The notes below the pieces were generated by a model. That model had not been told where the DNA came from. It was given only the letters and a program-made list of their open reading frames with translations, and searched no databases. Source: Podocnemis expansa (Eukaryota; Chordata; Testudines; Podocnemididae). From it: 64,000 nt of DNA. The stretch spans positions 55,724,005 through 55,788,004 of the forward strand of contig ML681963.1 in NCBI GenBank assembly GCA_007922195.1, written 5' to 3'. Below, in pieces: positions 36,065-49,049 of the stretch (the first letter of the stretch is position 1; the number at the start of each line of letters is the position of its first letter). Both the position numbers and the translations under genes were made by a program.

Positions 36065-36290
36065 AAAGAAAGCATTGTCTAGTTGGGTACAGTACAGAAC
36101 TCGGTCAGGAGATTTGGGTTTTACACTTAGGTCAGCCATTGATTTGCTATGGGACCTTGGGCGAGTCATCACCTCTGGGCTTCAGTTTATACATAGTTAA
36201 AACTGGAACAACAGCTTTACAATGGAGTTAAGGTTTAATTTAGTAATAGATCGTACAGCGTTGTAAGGAGCTATAAAATGTGGTATTTAT
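36065..36290 (+). repeat. CORE/MIR-like SINE, sense
   Basis: Well-preserved MIR order: AGCCATTGATTTGCTATGGG, ACCTTGGGCGAGTCATCACC, TCTGGGCTTCAGTTTATAC, then a GCGTTGTAAGGAGCTATAA end. Sense orientation. Confidence 0.7.
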
Positions 36291-36418
36291 TAATATTTCC
36301 TTGTCTGATGACTATTTTACTGAGTTTTCCTTCCTGCTTTGGCCCTGTGAGTCTTTATTCTAAATGAACTCATTAAAATATAGCTTCTTATTGAAAAATA
36401 AGTTCCCTCACGTTCAGA

Positions 36419-36511
36419 GCATCTGACAAAGTGGGATTTTCTCCCACGGAAGCTCATGCAATAAATAAATTTGTTAGTCTTTAAGTGCCACTGGATTCCT
36501 TGCTTGTTCTG
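36419..36511 (-). repeat. SINE arm fragment, minus strand
   Basis: It contains GGGATTTTCTCCCACGGAAG, CTCATGCAATAAATAAATT and TTTAAGTGCCACTGGATTCC without the tRNA-like head. Confidence 0.7.
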
Positions 36512-36750
36512 TTACGTAACTCCTTAACAGACTTGGTCCCCAAACAAAATGTTCACCATGAGCATTCACAGCTTAATCTGTCTTATTGCTCTCATTAATG
36601 CCAGCAAAAGCCTTAGGTAAAGACAGTTTTTAGCAGATTTCCAATTTAGACTTAGAATCCAATTCTATCTCGTTATACAACTGAGGGCAGAATGGAGCCT
36701 TAATTGGATGGGTAAGGGATGGGTGTATCTGTGTCAGCAATGTCCTTAAG

Positions 36751-36909
36751 TTCCAAAGGGGTAGCCATGTTTCGTCTAGTTCAGTAAAACAAACAAGGAG
36801 TCCTGTGACTGTTTTAAAGACTAAATATTTATTTCTCCCCTGAAAACTCATGCCTCGTGCAATAAATAAATTTGTTAGTCTTTAAAAGTGTCACAGGACT
36901 CCTTGTTTG
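36751..36909 (+). mobile_element. Truncated palindromic SINE dimer, head at the left
   Basis: The head CCAAAGGGGTAGCCATGTTT is followed by ACAAACAAGGAGTCCTGTGA and TTAAAGACTAAATATTTATT. After a shortened centre the inverse arm runs GCAATAAATAAATTTGTTAG, GTGTCACAGGACTCCTTGTT. Confidence 0.7.
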
Positions 36910-36914
36910 TGGTG

Positions 36915-38305
36915 ATGTCATTGACACAGATGTTTTGTCTTCTAGTTGAAAGACCTGATTTCACTGTGAAATAAATAGCTAATCTAAAATATTGTCCCAA
37001 AAGAATGCTTGTCTGATTTTTTTTCCCTCCCCTATAGCTTTCACATTGTCATTTTGTCTCTTGTAATCTGTTTTTGTATTGGAAATAAGACTGAAATGTA
37101 GAGAGAAATCCCCAAGGTATTCTAGAGTTACAGGTACGGTAGTTGTTTGTGCCATTGCATGGATTAGCGTGGATGTGGTAGTGATCAAGTGTGGTGTATC
37201 CTGCTTTTTCTCCTTCCCAGCAAACCATATCTGTCCTCTTTACACCACACCTAGAGAGATTCAAGAAGTTCAGAGTAAGAATGGCTCTTTCCCCTGTTTG
37301 TTAATGCCTTTAGGACTTTACAACATTATAATTGAAATCTCTGTGCAATTTTATATTCTGTTTATCTGCTGTGGTTTAAAACCAATGTTAATTTTATTTT
37401 ATGGTGAAAATAGCAAGAGTCTGAAAGCAGTGCCATGAAATAATTGCCACAGTTCCTTGTGCATGAAGTAATGAACCTTTGGTAGTCATGGTGAATGGCT
37501 GCTCCTTGGGCCTCAGCAGTGCCACAGGGCCAGCACACTGTTCTTACTGAGGCACAAACTGTGGCAGTTAAAAGCATTTTCATGCATTGTTGTAACCAGC
37601 TCAGTTGGTGCTTCAGTGTGAATGAGGATTGTTTAAAAAATAAAAATAAACAGACATCCCCCCACCACTAAAAAAACTACAAAGCAAACAAACACACACC
37701 TATATTGCACTGGGCTGGTGAGAACCAGGCAGTTAGTTGACTTCTTCCTCAGCATGAGCAAGATTCTAGCACCATTTGTGAGCAGTCTATTAATGAAGAC
37801 CAAGTTACAATTCTGTGAGAAGACAGAATAAGTCTAGAAAGAGAGACTGTATTTACAGTGGGCTCCAGAAGTCAGCTGTCCTTGCGGGGGAGGGTGATAG
37901 AAGTGACTACTTGAACACTTGTTAGCTTGAGTTTGGGATCAGAATGGAGAAAAAAATGGTGACTCTGAGTGAAGGTAAATGGATTGATCTCCCAGATTCC
38001 TTTCTCAGCTGAGCACTTCCCAGGTTTAAGCTAATGATAAACCCTGTAGTTTCATGTGTAAAACCTCTTGCCTCAAAATAAAATCAGTGGTATATAGCTT
38101 ACATATACAACTGCCTCAACACAGTTTCTTCTCTTTTGCAGAATTGTTTCCTGATTTCATAATTGCAGAAGTTGAAATAGTGACTGGTTACTATCAAGAG
38201 GTGGACGGTGTGAGTGAGTGAGTTCCAGTAACTAGGTAGGTTTATTACGGAAATAAGACCTACTTTTGGATGTGGGTCGAGAAGGGGCTCTTCTCTTTGG
38301 GATTT
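36915..38305. other. THRAP3: Intron 1 stretch, nothing recognised
   Basis: No exon or named repeat identified. Confidence 0.35.
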
Positions 38306-38316
38306 GGACCATACCT

Positions 38317-38501
38317 CAGTGGTTTTCAAACATAGGGTCAGGACCTAGTACTCGGTCTCAGACCCTCAGGTACTGGGTCGCAGCACCTCCTGCTGCTGCC
38401 ACCAAAAGACAGGAATGCATTGCTCAAAGATGTAACTGTTGGGTCGTGGGCATATATGGTTTATTTCAAGTGAGTCCTGAGAAAATGTTTGAAGACCACT
38501 A
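38317..38501. mobile_element. hAT MITE, family 2 copy B
   Basis: It starts CAGTGGTTTTCAAAC and ends GTTTGAAGACCACTA, with weak 8-bp flanks CCATACCT and CTATACAG (five of eight). The interior (TACTGGGTCGCAGC, GCTGCTGCCACC, GAATGCATTGCTCAAAGATG) is the inverse of copy A at 13458. Confidence 0.72.
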
Positions 38502-38514
38502 CTATACAGTGTGG

Positions 38515-40070
38515 CAGGGTTTTACAGCTCTAGCATTGCTGCCTCACAGTTGAACCAGTGACTATAAATTTAGTTTGTTTTGCTGTCTAGCATTGTGGCT
38601 GTGCAAGCAAGGCAATATGTAATATTTTTGAACCTGTAGTCGCTTAATACAAAAAGGAAATTCTACATCTACTCTGGTTACTCTGGTGGGAGGATACTAG
38701 GCTGATTCTTTACTTTCCAGTCTTTTCTGCTACTGCTTTATGAGGTATGAATCCATTCTGCAGAATGACTTTAAATGTCCCAGAAATATTTTTTCAGAAA
38801 TGTTTGTACTGCTTGTTTGAGTACTTACTACCCACCAGTATTTGCTGGGTTAGAGTCCGTGTTTTCTCTTTCCTGGCCTTATATGGCATTGTGTCATCGA
38901 AGTGGGTAAAGGTAGCATCTTTATATTTTTTTCACTTCTAGAAACATGGCAGTTATTGTCTTAATGCTTCATATCTTAAAATTTACTTGAAGTCATTGCT
39001 CTTTGACAAGCAGAGTACAAAAACCTGTGAATTAAGGGAAAAGTATATCCTGAATAATTAAGTACAAATCATTGGCAGCTAATGGGGATGCATAGCTGTG
39101 GTAAACTCTTGATAGTGGAAAATTTACTGAGTTCCTAGAAACTGTCCATTTAAAGATGAGGTCATATTCAACCACACATGGAATAAAAGCTGTAGAAAGT
39201 CTTTTTTGTTAATGCCAAAAATCTCCAAAATGATATTAAACCACAGCAGGGCTTAATTAGTTTTAAAGTGATGACTCCTACCAACAACTTGTTTTTCTTT
39301 TAAATTGAGGATCATGGAGAAAAACTAGTTGTTGTTTGTTTTATTGTATTAGCCTGCTCTACAGGAGCTGCGAATTTCATGTTCATGAAACGTTTAGGCA
39401 AAGAAAGGGATCAAGGTATTTTAGCCACAAACTCAGATGCTGGGGGAAAGACAATAGCTATGATGAGTAGGGAGGTTCTAAACCACAGTGCTTTTGAGGG
39501 ATTCAGTGTAAAGAAGGATTTGCTTTTTATCCTTGCGAAGCTTTTCGGCTGCCTGAATTCAGTTGCAAAGTTCAGCAGTTGTAAAATATTAACCTCCCTT
39601 TTACAGCATTTGCATACTGCAATCACAGTTATCTTTAGACTGTGCCAAGTCCTGAGCAGAGGCTCAGTTGATGCTCCCCTTCGATTTCTTTAGTTAGTAG
39701 GCTGTGGTGTCCTGTAAATAAAGGGATGGATTTGTGAGCTGACACTAAAGGAAATAAAATACCTGATTTAATTAAATGTGAAACAGTTTCCTAACCTGAG
39801 GAAAATGTTCTGACTTACTGGGCAGAATGCATTTCAGACACAGTAGTTAATGTGTCTTTCAATAAAATTTTCCATACATCCAGTTTGACTTGCCCCAGTA
39901 TCATTACTGTCCAATAAATCAAATTTTGATAACTGCACACAGTAAAACAGATGGTTTTCAGTAAGTGTAACTTGCAAATGAAAGGATAATTTTTTTAACA
40001 AGTCATGATAAAACTTTCATGGGGAGTAATGTGCCTTACATATTTGAAAGGGTAGGAACAAGTACACATT
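38515..40070. other. THRAP3: Intron 1 stretch, nothing recognised
   Basis: No exon or named repeat identified. Confidence 0.35.
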
Positions 40071-40077
40071 GAAAGTG

Positions 40078-40190
40078 AAACAAACAAGGAGTCTTCTGGC
40101 ACTTGAATACTAAAGAAATTTATTTATTGCATGAACTTTCGTGGGAGAAAACCCCACTTTATTCAACGCTTTGAAGATGGAGGAACTTAT
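40078..40190 (+). repeat. SINE arm fragment with extended tail
   Basis: AAACAAACAAGGAGTCTTCT, TTTATTTATTGCATGAACTT and TCGTGGGAGAAAACCCCACT are followed by TTTGAAGATGGAGGAACTTA. That tail is shared with the arms of the large palindrome at 49861-50822. Confidence 0.65.
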
Positions 40191-40194
40191 AGAA

Positions 40195-40380
40195 TGGGAG
40201 CTAGGACTCCTTGCATTCTGGTTTTGGAGTTGACACTTTTTTTTTTTATTGCCATAGGGAGGTTCCATGACACCTCTCTGCTGCTGTCCTTTATCTGTAA
40301 AATGGGGCTATTGATGCTTGTCTTCCATTGCAGAACACTTAACAAAATGTATAGAAGTACTTACTGTTGTCATTATTAAA
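40195..40380 (+). repeat. CORE/MIR-like SINE, sense
   Basis: GGGAGCTAGGACTCCTTGCA, TTATCTGTAAAATGGGGCTA and the GAACACTTAACAAAATGTAT end follow MIR order. Confidence 0.6.
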
Positions 40381-40384
40381 AGAG

Positions 40385-43300
40385 TATGTTTAACATTTCC
40401 AAAATTCGCTATTTTTTAGCAGATGGCTACCCTGGTTTTTGTTCTGGTTTCTAAGAAAGCACAAAAATAGCTACCAGTGCTCTGCAGAAAGCTTCCCACA
40501 GCTGTTCTTCTGCAGTAACCTTTAGTTTAAAATAGTCTCCTTGGGACCTCATGTTCAAATTGCAGTAAGATTGACTCTGACCTTCATCCTTCTATGATAG
40601 ATTAACTGAGTTCCATTCTGTTAACTCTGTGGTGGGGTTAATGCTGGGACAGGGCCCTTCAAAAGCAGGTGTTGCTGCCTCTTCTTCATCGGTATTAAAG
40701 ACCCTTTGGCATTTTTGTAAGAAAAAGGCCCTGCTTCCTAGCCTTTGGGCAAAATGTGTTCCTGTTTCACTCCTGTGTACCCAGTGGAGCTCTGTTTATC
40801 TCCCTTCCTTTGGGGTAGCAGCATTTTAGCGGGGCTGTACCAAATGCATCTAGTTTGTAGTGTTTCAGGACCCTTTGGGATGTCAGTCTGAGTAGCGTTA
40901 GAACTGTGCATAGCACCGTGACCAGCTGAGTTTGCCTGCTCTACAAATACTTTTTGTGTGTGTGTGTGGGTTTGGAGGCAGGAGCACCCAATGTTTGCTT
41001 TTGTTAAATGTGTGAAATGAATTTGAGCTTGATATATGAACTTTACTGTTGGGTTGGGGGTGGGGATGGGAGTGATGGTATTTTACTACTTACCGGAGAA
41101 GCCAAATTCAGAGTCACCTCCAGCTCTGAGCACCAAGGGAAATTCCATAGTTCTGGAAAACTCTGATTTACCAGGGGAGAACTTCTCCACAGTAAATTTG
41201 TTCCAACAGAAGATTATTGCCATCTGAATTTCATAGTACTGAGAATTTCTGGATGCAGCTCACTATTCTCAAAAAGGATGATAATGCATTCCCTCTAGTT
41301 TAGCAGTACTCATGGCACGTAGTGAAAAGTAGGCTTTAGCTGACGATTTTTTCATATCTTCTGCAGAATGACGTGAACAGACTAAAAAGGTAAAATAACC
41401 TTGCCTAAATAAACGTTCATTGAAATGCATTTTACTTACATATTTTATGTACATGCACGCTGATCCTTTGATATGGCCGCTATACACATTTTGCTTTGAA
41501 TTATTTGCAGAAGTGTCTTAATACGGAAATAGATGAATCAGAGGCAGTGATTGAACTCAACAACTAAACTTCATGCTAGTCCCTGGAAAGACGGGGCCTG
41601 AGAAAGGTTGAATTGATTATCCTGAACTCAGTGATGAAAAGACGTACTTTAAAATACCTACAATTACGTACCTAAAATACTAAAATACATCTAAGTGCTA
41701 CTGCTTGTGAGCATTTACATGGAACCCAAAAGGACTGACTGTTGGAGATGCTGAAGCTTCACACCTACTTGGCCTTTGGGTAAATCCATAAAAGTGTCCT
41801 TATTTTATTTTCCATTTATGCAGGAAGTATGTAGTTCACATTGTTTGCCTGACAACAGAAAGAACAAGAATTCTTTTGAAGAAGTCAAGCGAATAGTATT
41901 TTGCCCCGATCCAAAGAACTTCTGTTGTTTAGCCCCCCCCCCCCCCCCCAAAAAAAAAAAAAAGACAAAGCAGTGCAGTTACTGCATAGAATAAGAACTT
42001 TGCTTGAAGTTTGGAAGGACAATTAAATGGTTTGTCTTTGGGGGTTTTCTGCAGTTCAGGTGGACACCAAATAGAATCTGCGTTGCATCTGCTTGATTTT
42101 AAGGGTTCTTGGCTTGCAGATAAAAGAATTCTGGTTTCAGATGTTCAACATCCTTAATCTTGCTACAGAATATTTAGCCAAAATTACTAAAAATTCCTAA
42201 CCCTTTTCTGACATGTACTTCTACACTTGAGAAGCATGCTTCCTCCAAGTTAACTACGTTTCTTTGAGATCAAGCAACTGTAGGTGTTATAGAAATATAC
42301 AGACTACAAGACAATTAGTTTAATTTGTCAACAAGAACGTGAAGTATTCTGAGATGTTTCCACACGAAGCATTGAGGATGCAGAGGCTGTAGATCATTTT
42401 GATGATCAGAGGCTAGATGCCATCAGTGGATGGCGACATGGCAGCAGTGGTGGCGGCAGTGCTTCCTTTCTCCACCAGTATCAGCTCCATTTGACCTGGT
42501 TTAGTATCGGCCAGCTGCCTTTCTCTGAGCTGCCAATCTTGTCCAGCCGTCACAGTGAATTGTAGATGGTGCGACTGCATTTGATATAGAACAAGCTGGT
42601 GTCCACATGTTGATGTTCATCTGAGCATATCTCCACCAGCCGTTATGCCTGTGAGCTGGAGCAGGATTCTGTTATCACCAGAATCAAATACCACATTGAA
42701 CAGAAGATTCTGCTACTTTTAACTATTTTGACAATGTGAGGTGCTTATGAACCAATTAGTCTATTATGCTGGCTAGTTCCTGTCATCTGATAACTCTGAT
42801 TCCTTCAGCAGGGTCAGATTCATCGGTATCAGAATTTCTCGCTGTGGAAGAAGCTGGTATGTTTTAAATCACTGAAACATGAATTAATTCACTCAGTTGA
42901 TTCTAAAAGACAAAGCAGTTTATATTCCAAGTTAATTTGATAGTTGCTGTTGATACAGTGCCAGAAGTGCGTGTGTGGTTCTTTACAGACCAGTAAGCCA
43001 AGATCCTTGTACCAAACTTCGCACTACAGTAATAAGCAACAACAACCAGAAATGAAATGCCAAGAAGTTCATGATATAGAATTCTATTTTAATAAAGATT
43101 TGATTTGTTTTCTACAGCATGGTGGTAGTATTTTAACTTATTAATATTCTGACTGCACTGTAGCGTTATTGAGGCTGCTAAGTATCTCGACATGAATCCT
43201 CTGCTCCTATTTGCTCTCTCATATCGAAATAGCTACAAATCAATAGAACTGCTTTAAAGCTTGAAAGATAGCTTTTGTCTGTATCCTGTTCTTAGACATC

Positions 43301-44635
43301 AGACTAAACCATCATTTTGGGAGGATGCTTTCAACACCTAACAGCTTTAACACAAGGTTGCAGCCTGGTCACAAGACAGACCCAGCAGCTTTGATTGAAA
43401 ATTGGCTGTAAAACGGGCTGTTTCTGAGTGAGAACAGTTCCAGGTCAAGTCATAGTCCAGCTTTGCACTCTGAAACAGGTCAGGCAGGATGATCAGAGCT
43501 TTTTATCTGCTGTCAGACAAGACCTGCTTTCCAAATGGAGGAAAACAATCCTGGCCCTTTAAATGTGGAAGAGGGTGGAGGTTGAAGTGTCATGAGGATT
43601 GAAAGCAGGAAGGAAATGTGACCTCTCGCAGACACTTTGCTAAAGAGGAGCCTCCATAATTCTCTGCAGTGAGCTTCTGCTTTGCTCTCCAGTCCCACGT
43701 CCAAGCACGTTTTCATTTTCTGTCCATTCCCAAAGCTGCTTTCCTCTACCAGCTGTGTCAGACATTGTGTGCACCTTTCCCTTAGGTGGATTGTCCCATA
43801 GCCAATCAAGGGGTCCAAACAACAAGGTAAGTGATCAGCCAGGGTCACTTCCTCCTTGATCCTTTTCTTTGATATTATAGGTAGCTCTTTCCATTAAAGC
43901 TAGCATAATCTTCAGGGGGACTGCTTGTATTTGCAGAATTTTTTTTGGTATAAAGCAATCTCAGTAAATAAATCATTAACTTCTTTATGGCAGTGCTTTT
44001 TAGGTCCAGCTGTGTCAAGCTTGCAAATGCAGTGTTACCATGGGGAGCAGAAGGGGTCTGCTGTCCTTTGTTTTAACCGTTTGAGTCCAGACTGGGGCTT
44101 TTTTAAAAAGAGTTGTAACTGAGAGCCAGCTCACTTGCTAGGATTATGTTTGGGTTTCTGTTTTTATTACTTAGTAATTAGATTATCTGTGGAAGAAACA
44201 ACCAAAACAGCTATTCAGGAAGAAAGTTTCTGGCACTTAAGCCAAACAAAGGAAAGACTAGTAAATGATGTAGATTGAAGTAGATTCTTTGTGACATTAA
44301 ACCAAATCAAACAGAACCATTAAACAAATACTCAGCTCTTTTGCAGTCCTATTTTGTGATTATGTCATGTTGGTTTATGGTCTTGTGCATAAAAGAGAAG
44401 TATAAACTTAAAATCTCCAATTGTTGAAAGGAGCTTCTTTCTGTTTTAAGCAGGGTGCATGTTCCTGTACTAGTTCTGGGGGGAAGGAGGCTGATGTTAT
44501 CTTCAAGTCTGCCAGTAGTAATGTGAGGAGGTGTTAGCATTTTCAAACATTCTAAAACCTGGTTTCGTTCTGGGAAAAAATTAGCTTTGTAATCAGGACT
44601 TCAGTAAGACTGACTTCCCAGTGAGTCAGTCTAGC
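40385..44635. other. THRAP3: Intron 1 stretch, no gene recognised
   Basis: No exon or named repeat family. A C17A14 run lies at 41933-41963. A patch at 42360-42730 has unusual composition and may be an old processed copy of something unrecognised. Confidence 0.35.
41933..41963. repeat. Homopolymer junction C17-A14
   Basis: Seventeen C are followed directly by fourteen A. Such runs are length-unstable and prone to sequencing error. Confidence 0.85.
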
Positions 44636-44646
44636 ATGTTCTAGAT

Positions 44647-44826
44647 CAGGGTGGTCAGTTAATTTTAGTTTTTTCTTGGTCATTCTGCAGTCAAGGTCTG
44701 GATTCCAGGAGGAAAAAGCTCCCTGACCTCACCCACAATAATTAATAAATAAAAAGATTTTGAGGTCTGTTGAAAACTGAATGGCAGTGCAGATTTGACC
44801 CACAGTCTGCCTGTTGACTGCCCCTG
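44647..44826. mobile_element. 180-bp hAT MITE
   Basis: The ends CAGGGTGGTCAGTTAATTTT and CTGTTGACTGCCCCTG are inverted repeats. The flanks TTCTAGAT (44639-44646) and TTGTAGAT (44827-44834) differ at one base. The interior has GGTCTGGATTCCAGGAGG and an AATTAATAAATAAAAAGATT block. An A21 run follows at 44855-44875, outside the element. Confidence 0.82.
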
Positions 44827-44879
44827 TTGTAGATGCTAAAATGCAAAGTAAACTAAAAAAAAAAAAAAAAAAAAACCGG

Positions 44880-45500
44880 AAAGGGAAAACCAGATTCAGC
44901 ATAAAGAGTTTTTAATATCGTGAAGAACTTTGAAGATGAAGAGTGTTAGGAAGTTCGAAGCATTATCCTTATTCTTCAAGACCATTATAGTTAGAGGCTT
45001 GGAGTAATTTGTCAAACTACTTTTTAATTGTTAGGTCTGTTTGAGTCAAAGTAAACTACTGTGTAGTTTAACAGTCTTGGAAACAGTCTGGTTTTATGCC
45101 AGAGGGCGTGCTGGCATGTTGTTCATCCATTGTTTGAAGTGGGTTCTGGATTTTAAGGGTGCCTATTGTAGCTAATGTAATCCAGAAAAAAAGGATGCAA
45201 AAAATGACTGTTCTTCTATTGACAGTCTAGCACCTGAAATCTGAAAGAAATTTTTTTTCTATAGGATCCTCATAAATCAAGTTAAAACGAATCTCCATCT
45301 GTTTTCTACCTTCATTAATGCAACTGAGCTTCCATGTTAGTGTTCTGTCATTACATTGTAAATGGTCAGTAATCTCTGCTTTTCTATATCTGAGTTAATG
45401 TCTGTGAAGGGCACATGCAACTGTTTTGTATTAAATTAGTGAAATAATGATACCAGATGATAAAACATGCAGCTTGCAACAACCCTGACATTAAAAAGGT
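44880..45500. other. THRAP3: Intron 1 stretch, nothing recognised
   Basis: No exon or named repeat identified. Confidence 0.35.
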
Positions 45501-45511
45501 GTCCTGTATGT

Positions 45512-45725
45512 AGTGTTCCCAAACCAGTGTGCCACAGCACACAGGTGTGCCATCAAGTTTGAGCAGGTGTTCCACAAAACTTTTTGACAAACTTCCCAGA
45601 GCTCTGGAGTGGCTCATTGGCTAATGAATATTCATGAATTCCTTTGTAAACTATATGGTGGTGTGCCTTAAATTCATTAAAGGTAGCAAGGTGTGCCATG
45701 GCAGAGGGAACGTTGGGAACTACTG
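45512..45725. mobile_element. 214-bp hAT MITE (GTGTGCCA type)
   Basis: The left end AGTGTTCCCAAACCAGTGTG and right end AACGTTGGGAACTACTG are inverted repeats. The flanks CTGTATGT and CTATATGT differ at one base. GTGTGCC blocks face inward from both ends. Confidence 0.78.
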
Positions 45726-45734
45726 CTATATGTT

Positions 45735-47065
45735 ACATCTGGAAGATGGCGTTTTCTTCGGAGGATACATCTTCACCCACCAGATTAATATGAACTGTTG
45801 CATAACTTCTATTTTTGTAAAGGTAATAAATTCCTTGTGGCTAGGGCAAAAACATTATTTATGTATCAGTTTTTAAAATTATGTATCAGAAATGTGTTGA
45901 TGATTAACGTAATAGAGAACCAGGAGTGTGTTTTTGTTAAAGTTTGTTTTTCATTGTTAAGGGCTTGTAAAAATGTGCCAAGCTGGTATGGAAGATATCT
46001 AAAATGCAGAAATAGGACACTTCAAGAGTTGCCTTCAAGAAAGACTGGGAAAAATCTTTTACATAATGTCAGTATAGTGAGCTATGTCTTCAGCAAGTTG
46101 TCAGTTCTTTTAATGCATTCTTGTACTTGTGATGATTAAAGAACCAGCCATTTTCGTTTGTGCTCTCTCTGGTCCATTTTTAGCTATGTTTCAGCTACCT
46201 TATAGAAGTAACATAATATATTACTTGAGACTTTCTGAAATTATTGCAGGATTGACTAATGGAAGAACTTTTGTAAAGGCCTTGCACTTGTGCTAAGCCT
46301 CTTCAATAATTGATTTCTTTGAAATACTTTTACTAGTACAAAATAGTTCATAAATGTAATTTGCAGGTCTTTATGCATTTCATTATAGTTTAGTTCTTGA
46401 AATACTGCATTGTAAGTTAATGGAAATCAGTCCTGAAGTGCTAAAAATGTCCCATAAGTAGAGTAACTTCTTTGGAGAACACACAGCTTATCTGTCCTTG
46501 AAATGCTAAAGTAATGCATCTGCAACTGCTTCAGTGTAAATAGAAACTATCTATGCTACTAGGAGGGCTTTTCCAGTCAGTGTACAGGTACTTTTCCTAC
46601 CTACCCCCTCCCACCTGCAAGAGGCAGTGGCTAGGTTGAAGGGAAAATTCATTTGTCAACCTACCACTATCTACTCTACAGCACAAGTTAGGCCTATTTA
46701 ATTATGCCATCCAGAGGTGGATCAACTTAACCTTTTAGTGTAGACCAGGCCATAGCTTCTTGTTAGTTTTGTTGTATCAAAATTACTAAAGACTAAACTG
46801 TTCATTCGTTCTATAAAGTAGAATCTGGAACTGTCTTATGGCCTCTAATATCTTTTTAAATGGTGTGTCTAATTCCTTTTATTACTATATTTTACTTGCA
46901 TGCTTCATTTGTACTGTGTTTTGAGTTTGGTCCTTTACTCTTTGATCCACATTTAACTAATGGACATTTGAAAATCTACCAGTGTCTCAACATAATTATT
47001 TTATAAAGATTATTTGTTTTAAATTCTATCTAAAAACTGCCCTCTCTTAGGTGTTCTCTCCTTGA
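45735..47065. other. THRAP3: Intron 1 stretch, little recognised
   Basis: No exon seen. The segment 46640-46755, ending TTAGTGTAGACCAGGCCATAG, resembles the end of a DNA transposon common in reptiles but is not delimitable. Confidence 0.35.
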
Positions 47066-47069
47066 ACAG

Positions 47070-47324
47070 TTCCAGAGGGGTAGTCATGTTTGTCTAGTTC
47101 AGCAAAACGAACAAGAAGTCCTGTGACACTTTTAAAGACTATTCTAAATTATTTTTTGCATGAGCTTTCATGGGAGAAGATCCCACTTCCTCAGATGCTT
47201 GAGGAAGTGGGATCATCTCCCAGGAAAGCTCATGCAAAAAATAAATCTGTTATTCTTAAAAGTGCCACACAACTCCTTGTTGTTTTTTTACTGGACTAGA
47301 CTAACATGGCTATCCCTTTTGAAA
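47070..47324. mobile_element. Palindromic SINE dimer with a head at both ends
   Basis: A sense head (GAGGGGTAGTCATGTTTGTC) starts the left arm. An inverted head (CTAGACTAACATGGCTATCC) ends the right arm. The arms meet at about 47200 (CCTCAGATGCTTGAGGAAGT), where the sequence turns back on itself. No clear target duplication. Confidence 0.75.
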
Positions 47325-47329
47325 TATTC

Positions 47330-49035
47330 TAAATTAATTAATACGTTTAAAGATAGATAAATGTGTTAGTCTTTGTAAACTCTTGTTTGTTCTCCTCAGT
47401 TGGAACTTTCTACTGTGCTTATAGTAGTTCTCATCTGTCATCTCTTATTGCTGGGGTTGTTTATTTTCAGCAGTCAGAGCAGAAAACATGTTTCCAAATG
47501 CTTTGCAGCAGGGACAGTCAATAGGTGGAAAGTGAGCAAATCTGGACCTCCTAACTGTCGACAATTGATTTGCTATTGCTAGATTTTTTTTCAAAGGCAC
47601 AGCGAAGAGCATGTTACAATTTTTGAACTAAAGAATTGTAACTAAAGTATCTTCTCTCTCGATTACTTAATCTGTTATTTTTTAGCACGACCCACCTTGT
47701 GTAATGCTGTTTCTGTGACTGCCATAATGCCGTTCCCGAATAAGGTCTTGGTGACGGGTTGATGGAGTATCCCACAATGACGCACATACTTTGGACTGAC
47801 AGGGAGCAACTGGAAGTAAAAACATTTCAAGTCAGTCCAGTGGAACTCGCTTAAAATGGACGCAAGTAGCAAATAAGATGATTTCTTCTCTGTTGATTAA
47901 ACATAGAAGCACTTAGTTTATATAAAGAGCAGGTGAAGAAAGAATAGGCTGTTAGCTAAGTAGTTTCTTTCTTCTGGTCTCAAACAGCAAGTTTTAATAT
48001 TTTAATCATATCCACAAAAAGGTTACACACACTTATGTTAAGTTGACCAATCTTTCCATATTTGGTTAACAATACCTTTAGGTGTAAACTTCTTACCTAT
48101 TTCCCATCACACAGAAATAATATTTTAATGCACACATTGCAGGTGTATTAGTGATGAACCCAGTTTATTTACAAATCAGTGTATTATGCAGACAAGTTTA
48201 AATGCATTGTTTTAAGTCATAATTGTGATATGTTTTCTTGCTATTTAGCTGTTAGTTGTTAAGCACCTTAATTTCTTGTATTGCAAGGACAACTTGTGAT
48301 ATCACATGTGAAAAATAGTCATGTCATAGGTTACTTGCTGCAATAATCTCCACTGTAGTGTATGTTCTTTTCCCTATGCTACACTGAAAAATAGACTGAA
48401 GGATTTCTGGCTAAATATTTGTTTCACCAGCACCCAACTTAATGATCATTTTGAAAAAAATAATTGCTTGTTTCTGATTTGAAAAAATGTAAAGCCATTG
48501 AACTATAAAAATAAAGTAGTAGATCAGAACTTTAGTCTTTCCAGAAAGAGATGGTTGCATAATAAGGTCTATATGCACTATATAAATACAACAATGCTGT
48601 TGTCCTTTGCCACCCTAGGGCAGAAGGAAAGAACCCAAGGACATCCCAAAGTTGCTATTAATCTTCTATTTCGTTTGCTTAAGAGGAGCTGATTTTTGAG
48701 GGACACTCAGGACTCTAAACAGGTTCTTTCACAGGGGCTTTGTTTTTATATTGCAAGTTTTCAAAGCAAGCAGAGATCCAAAGACACACAAGGCAGTTCT
48801 GCAAATTGTGAATTTCTGTTGCAGCAGCTCTTTAATGAATATTTAACTGCTTGCTAATGACAGAAAGAAAGCAAACTTAATTAATTGGATTTTTTAAAAG
48901 AAATCTGTTCTTACATGCTAATGATATTCACCTCTGGTCATCCTTCTTGTAATGGCTTTTTGGTATTTTTATAGCCCTGGCAAAAAAATACTTTGAGTCT
49001 AGTTTTATTTTTGTTTATTGCACTAAGTTTTCATA
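47330..49035. other. THRAP3: Intron 1 stretch, nothing recognised
   Basis: No exon or named repeat identified. Confidence 0.35.
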
Positions 49036-49049
49036 ACACTTTGAACAAA

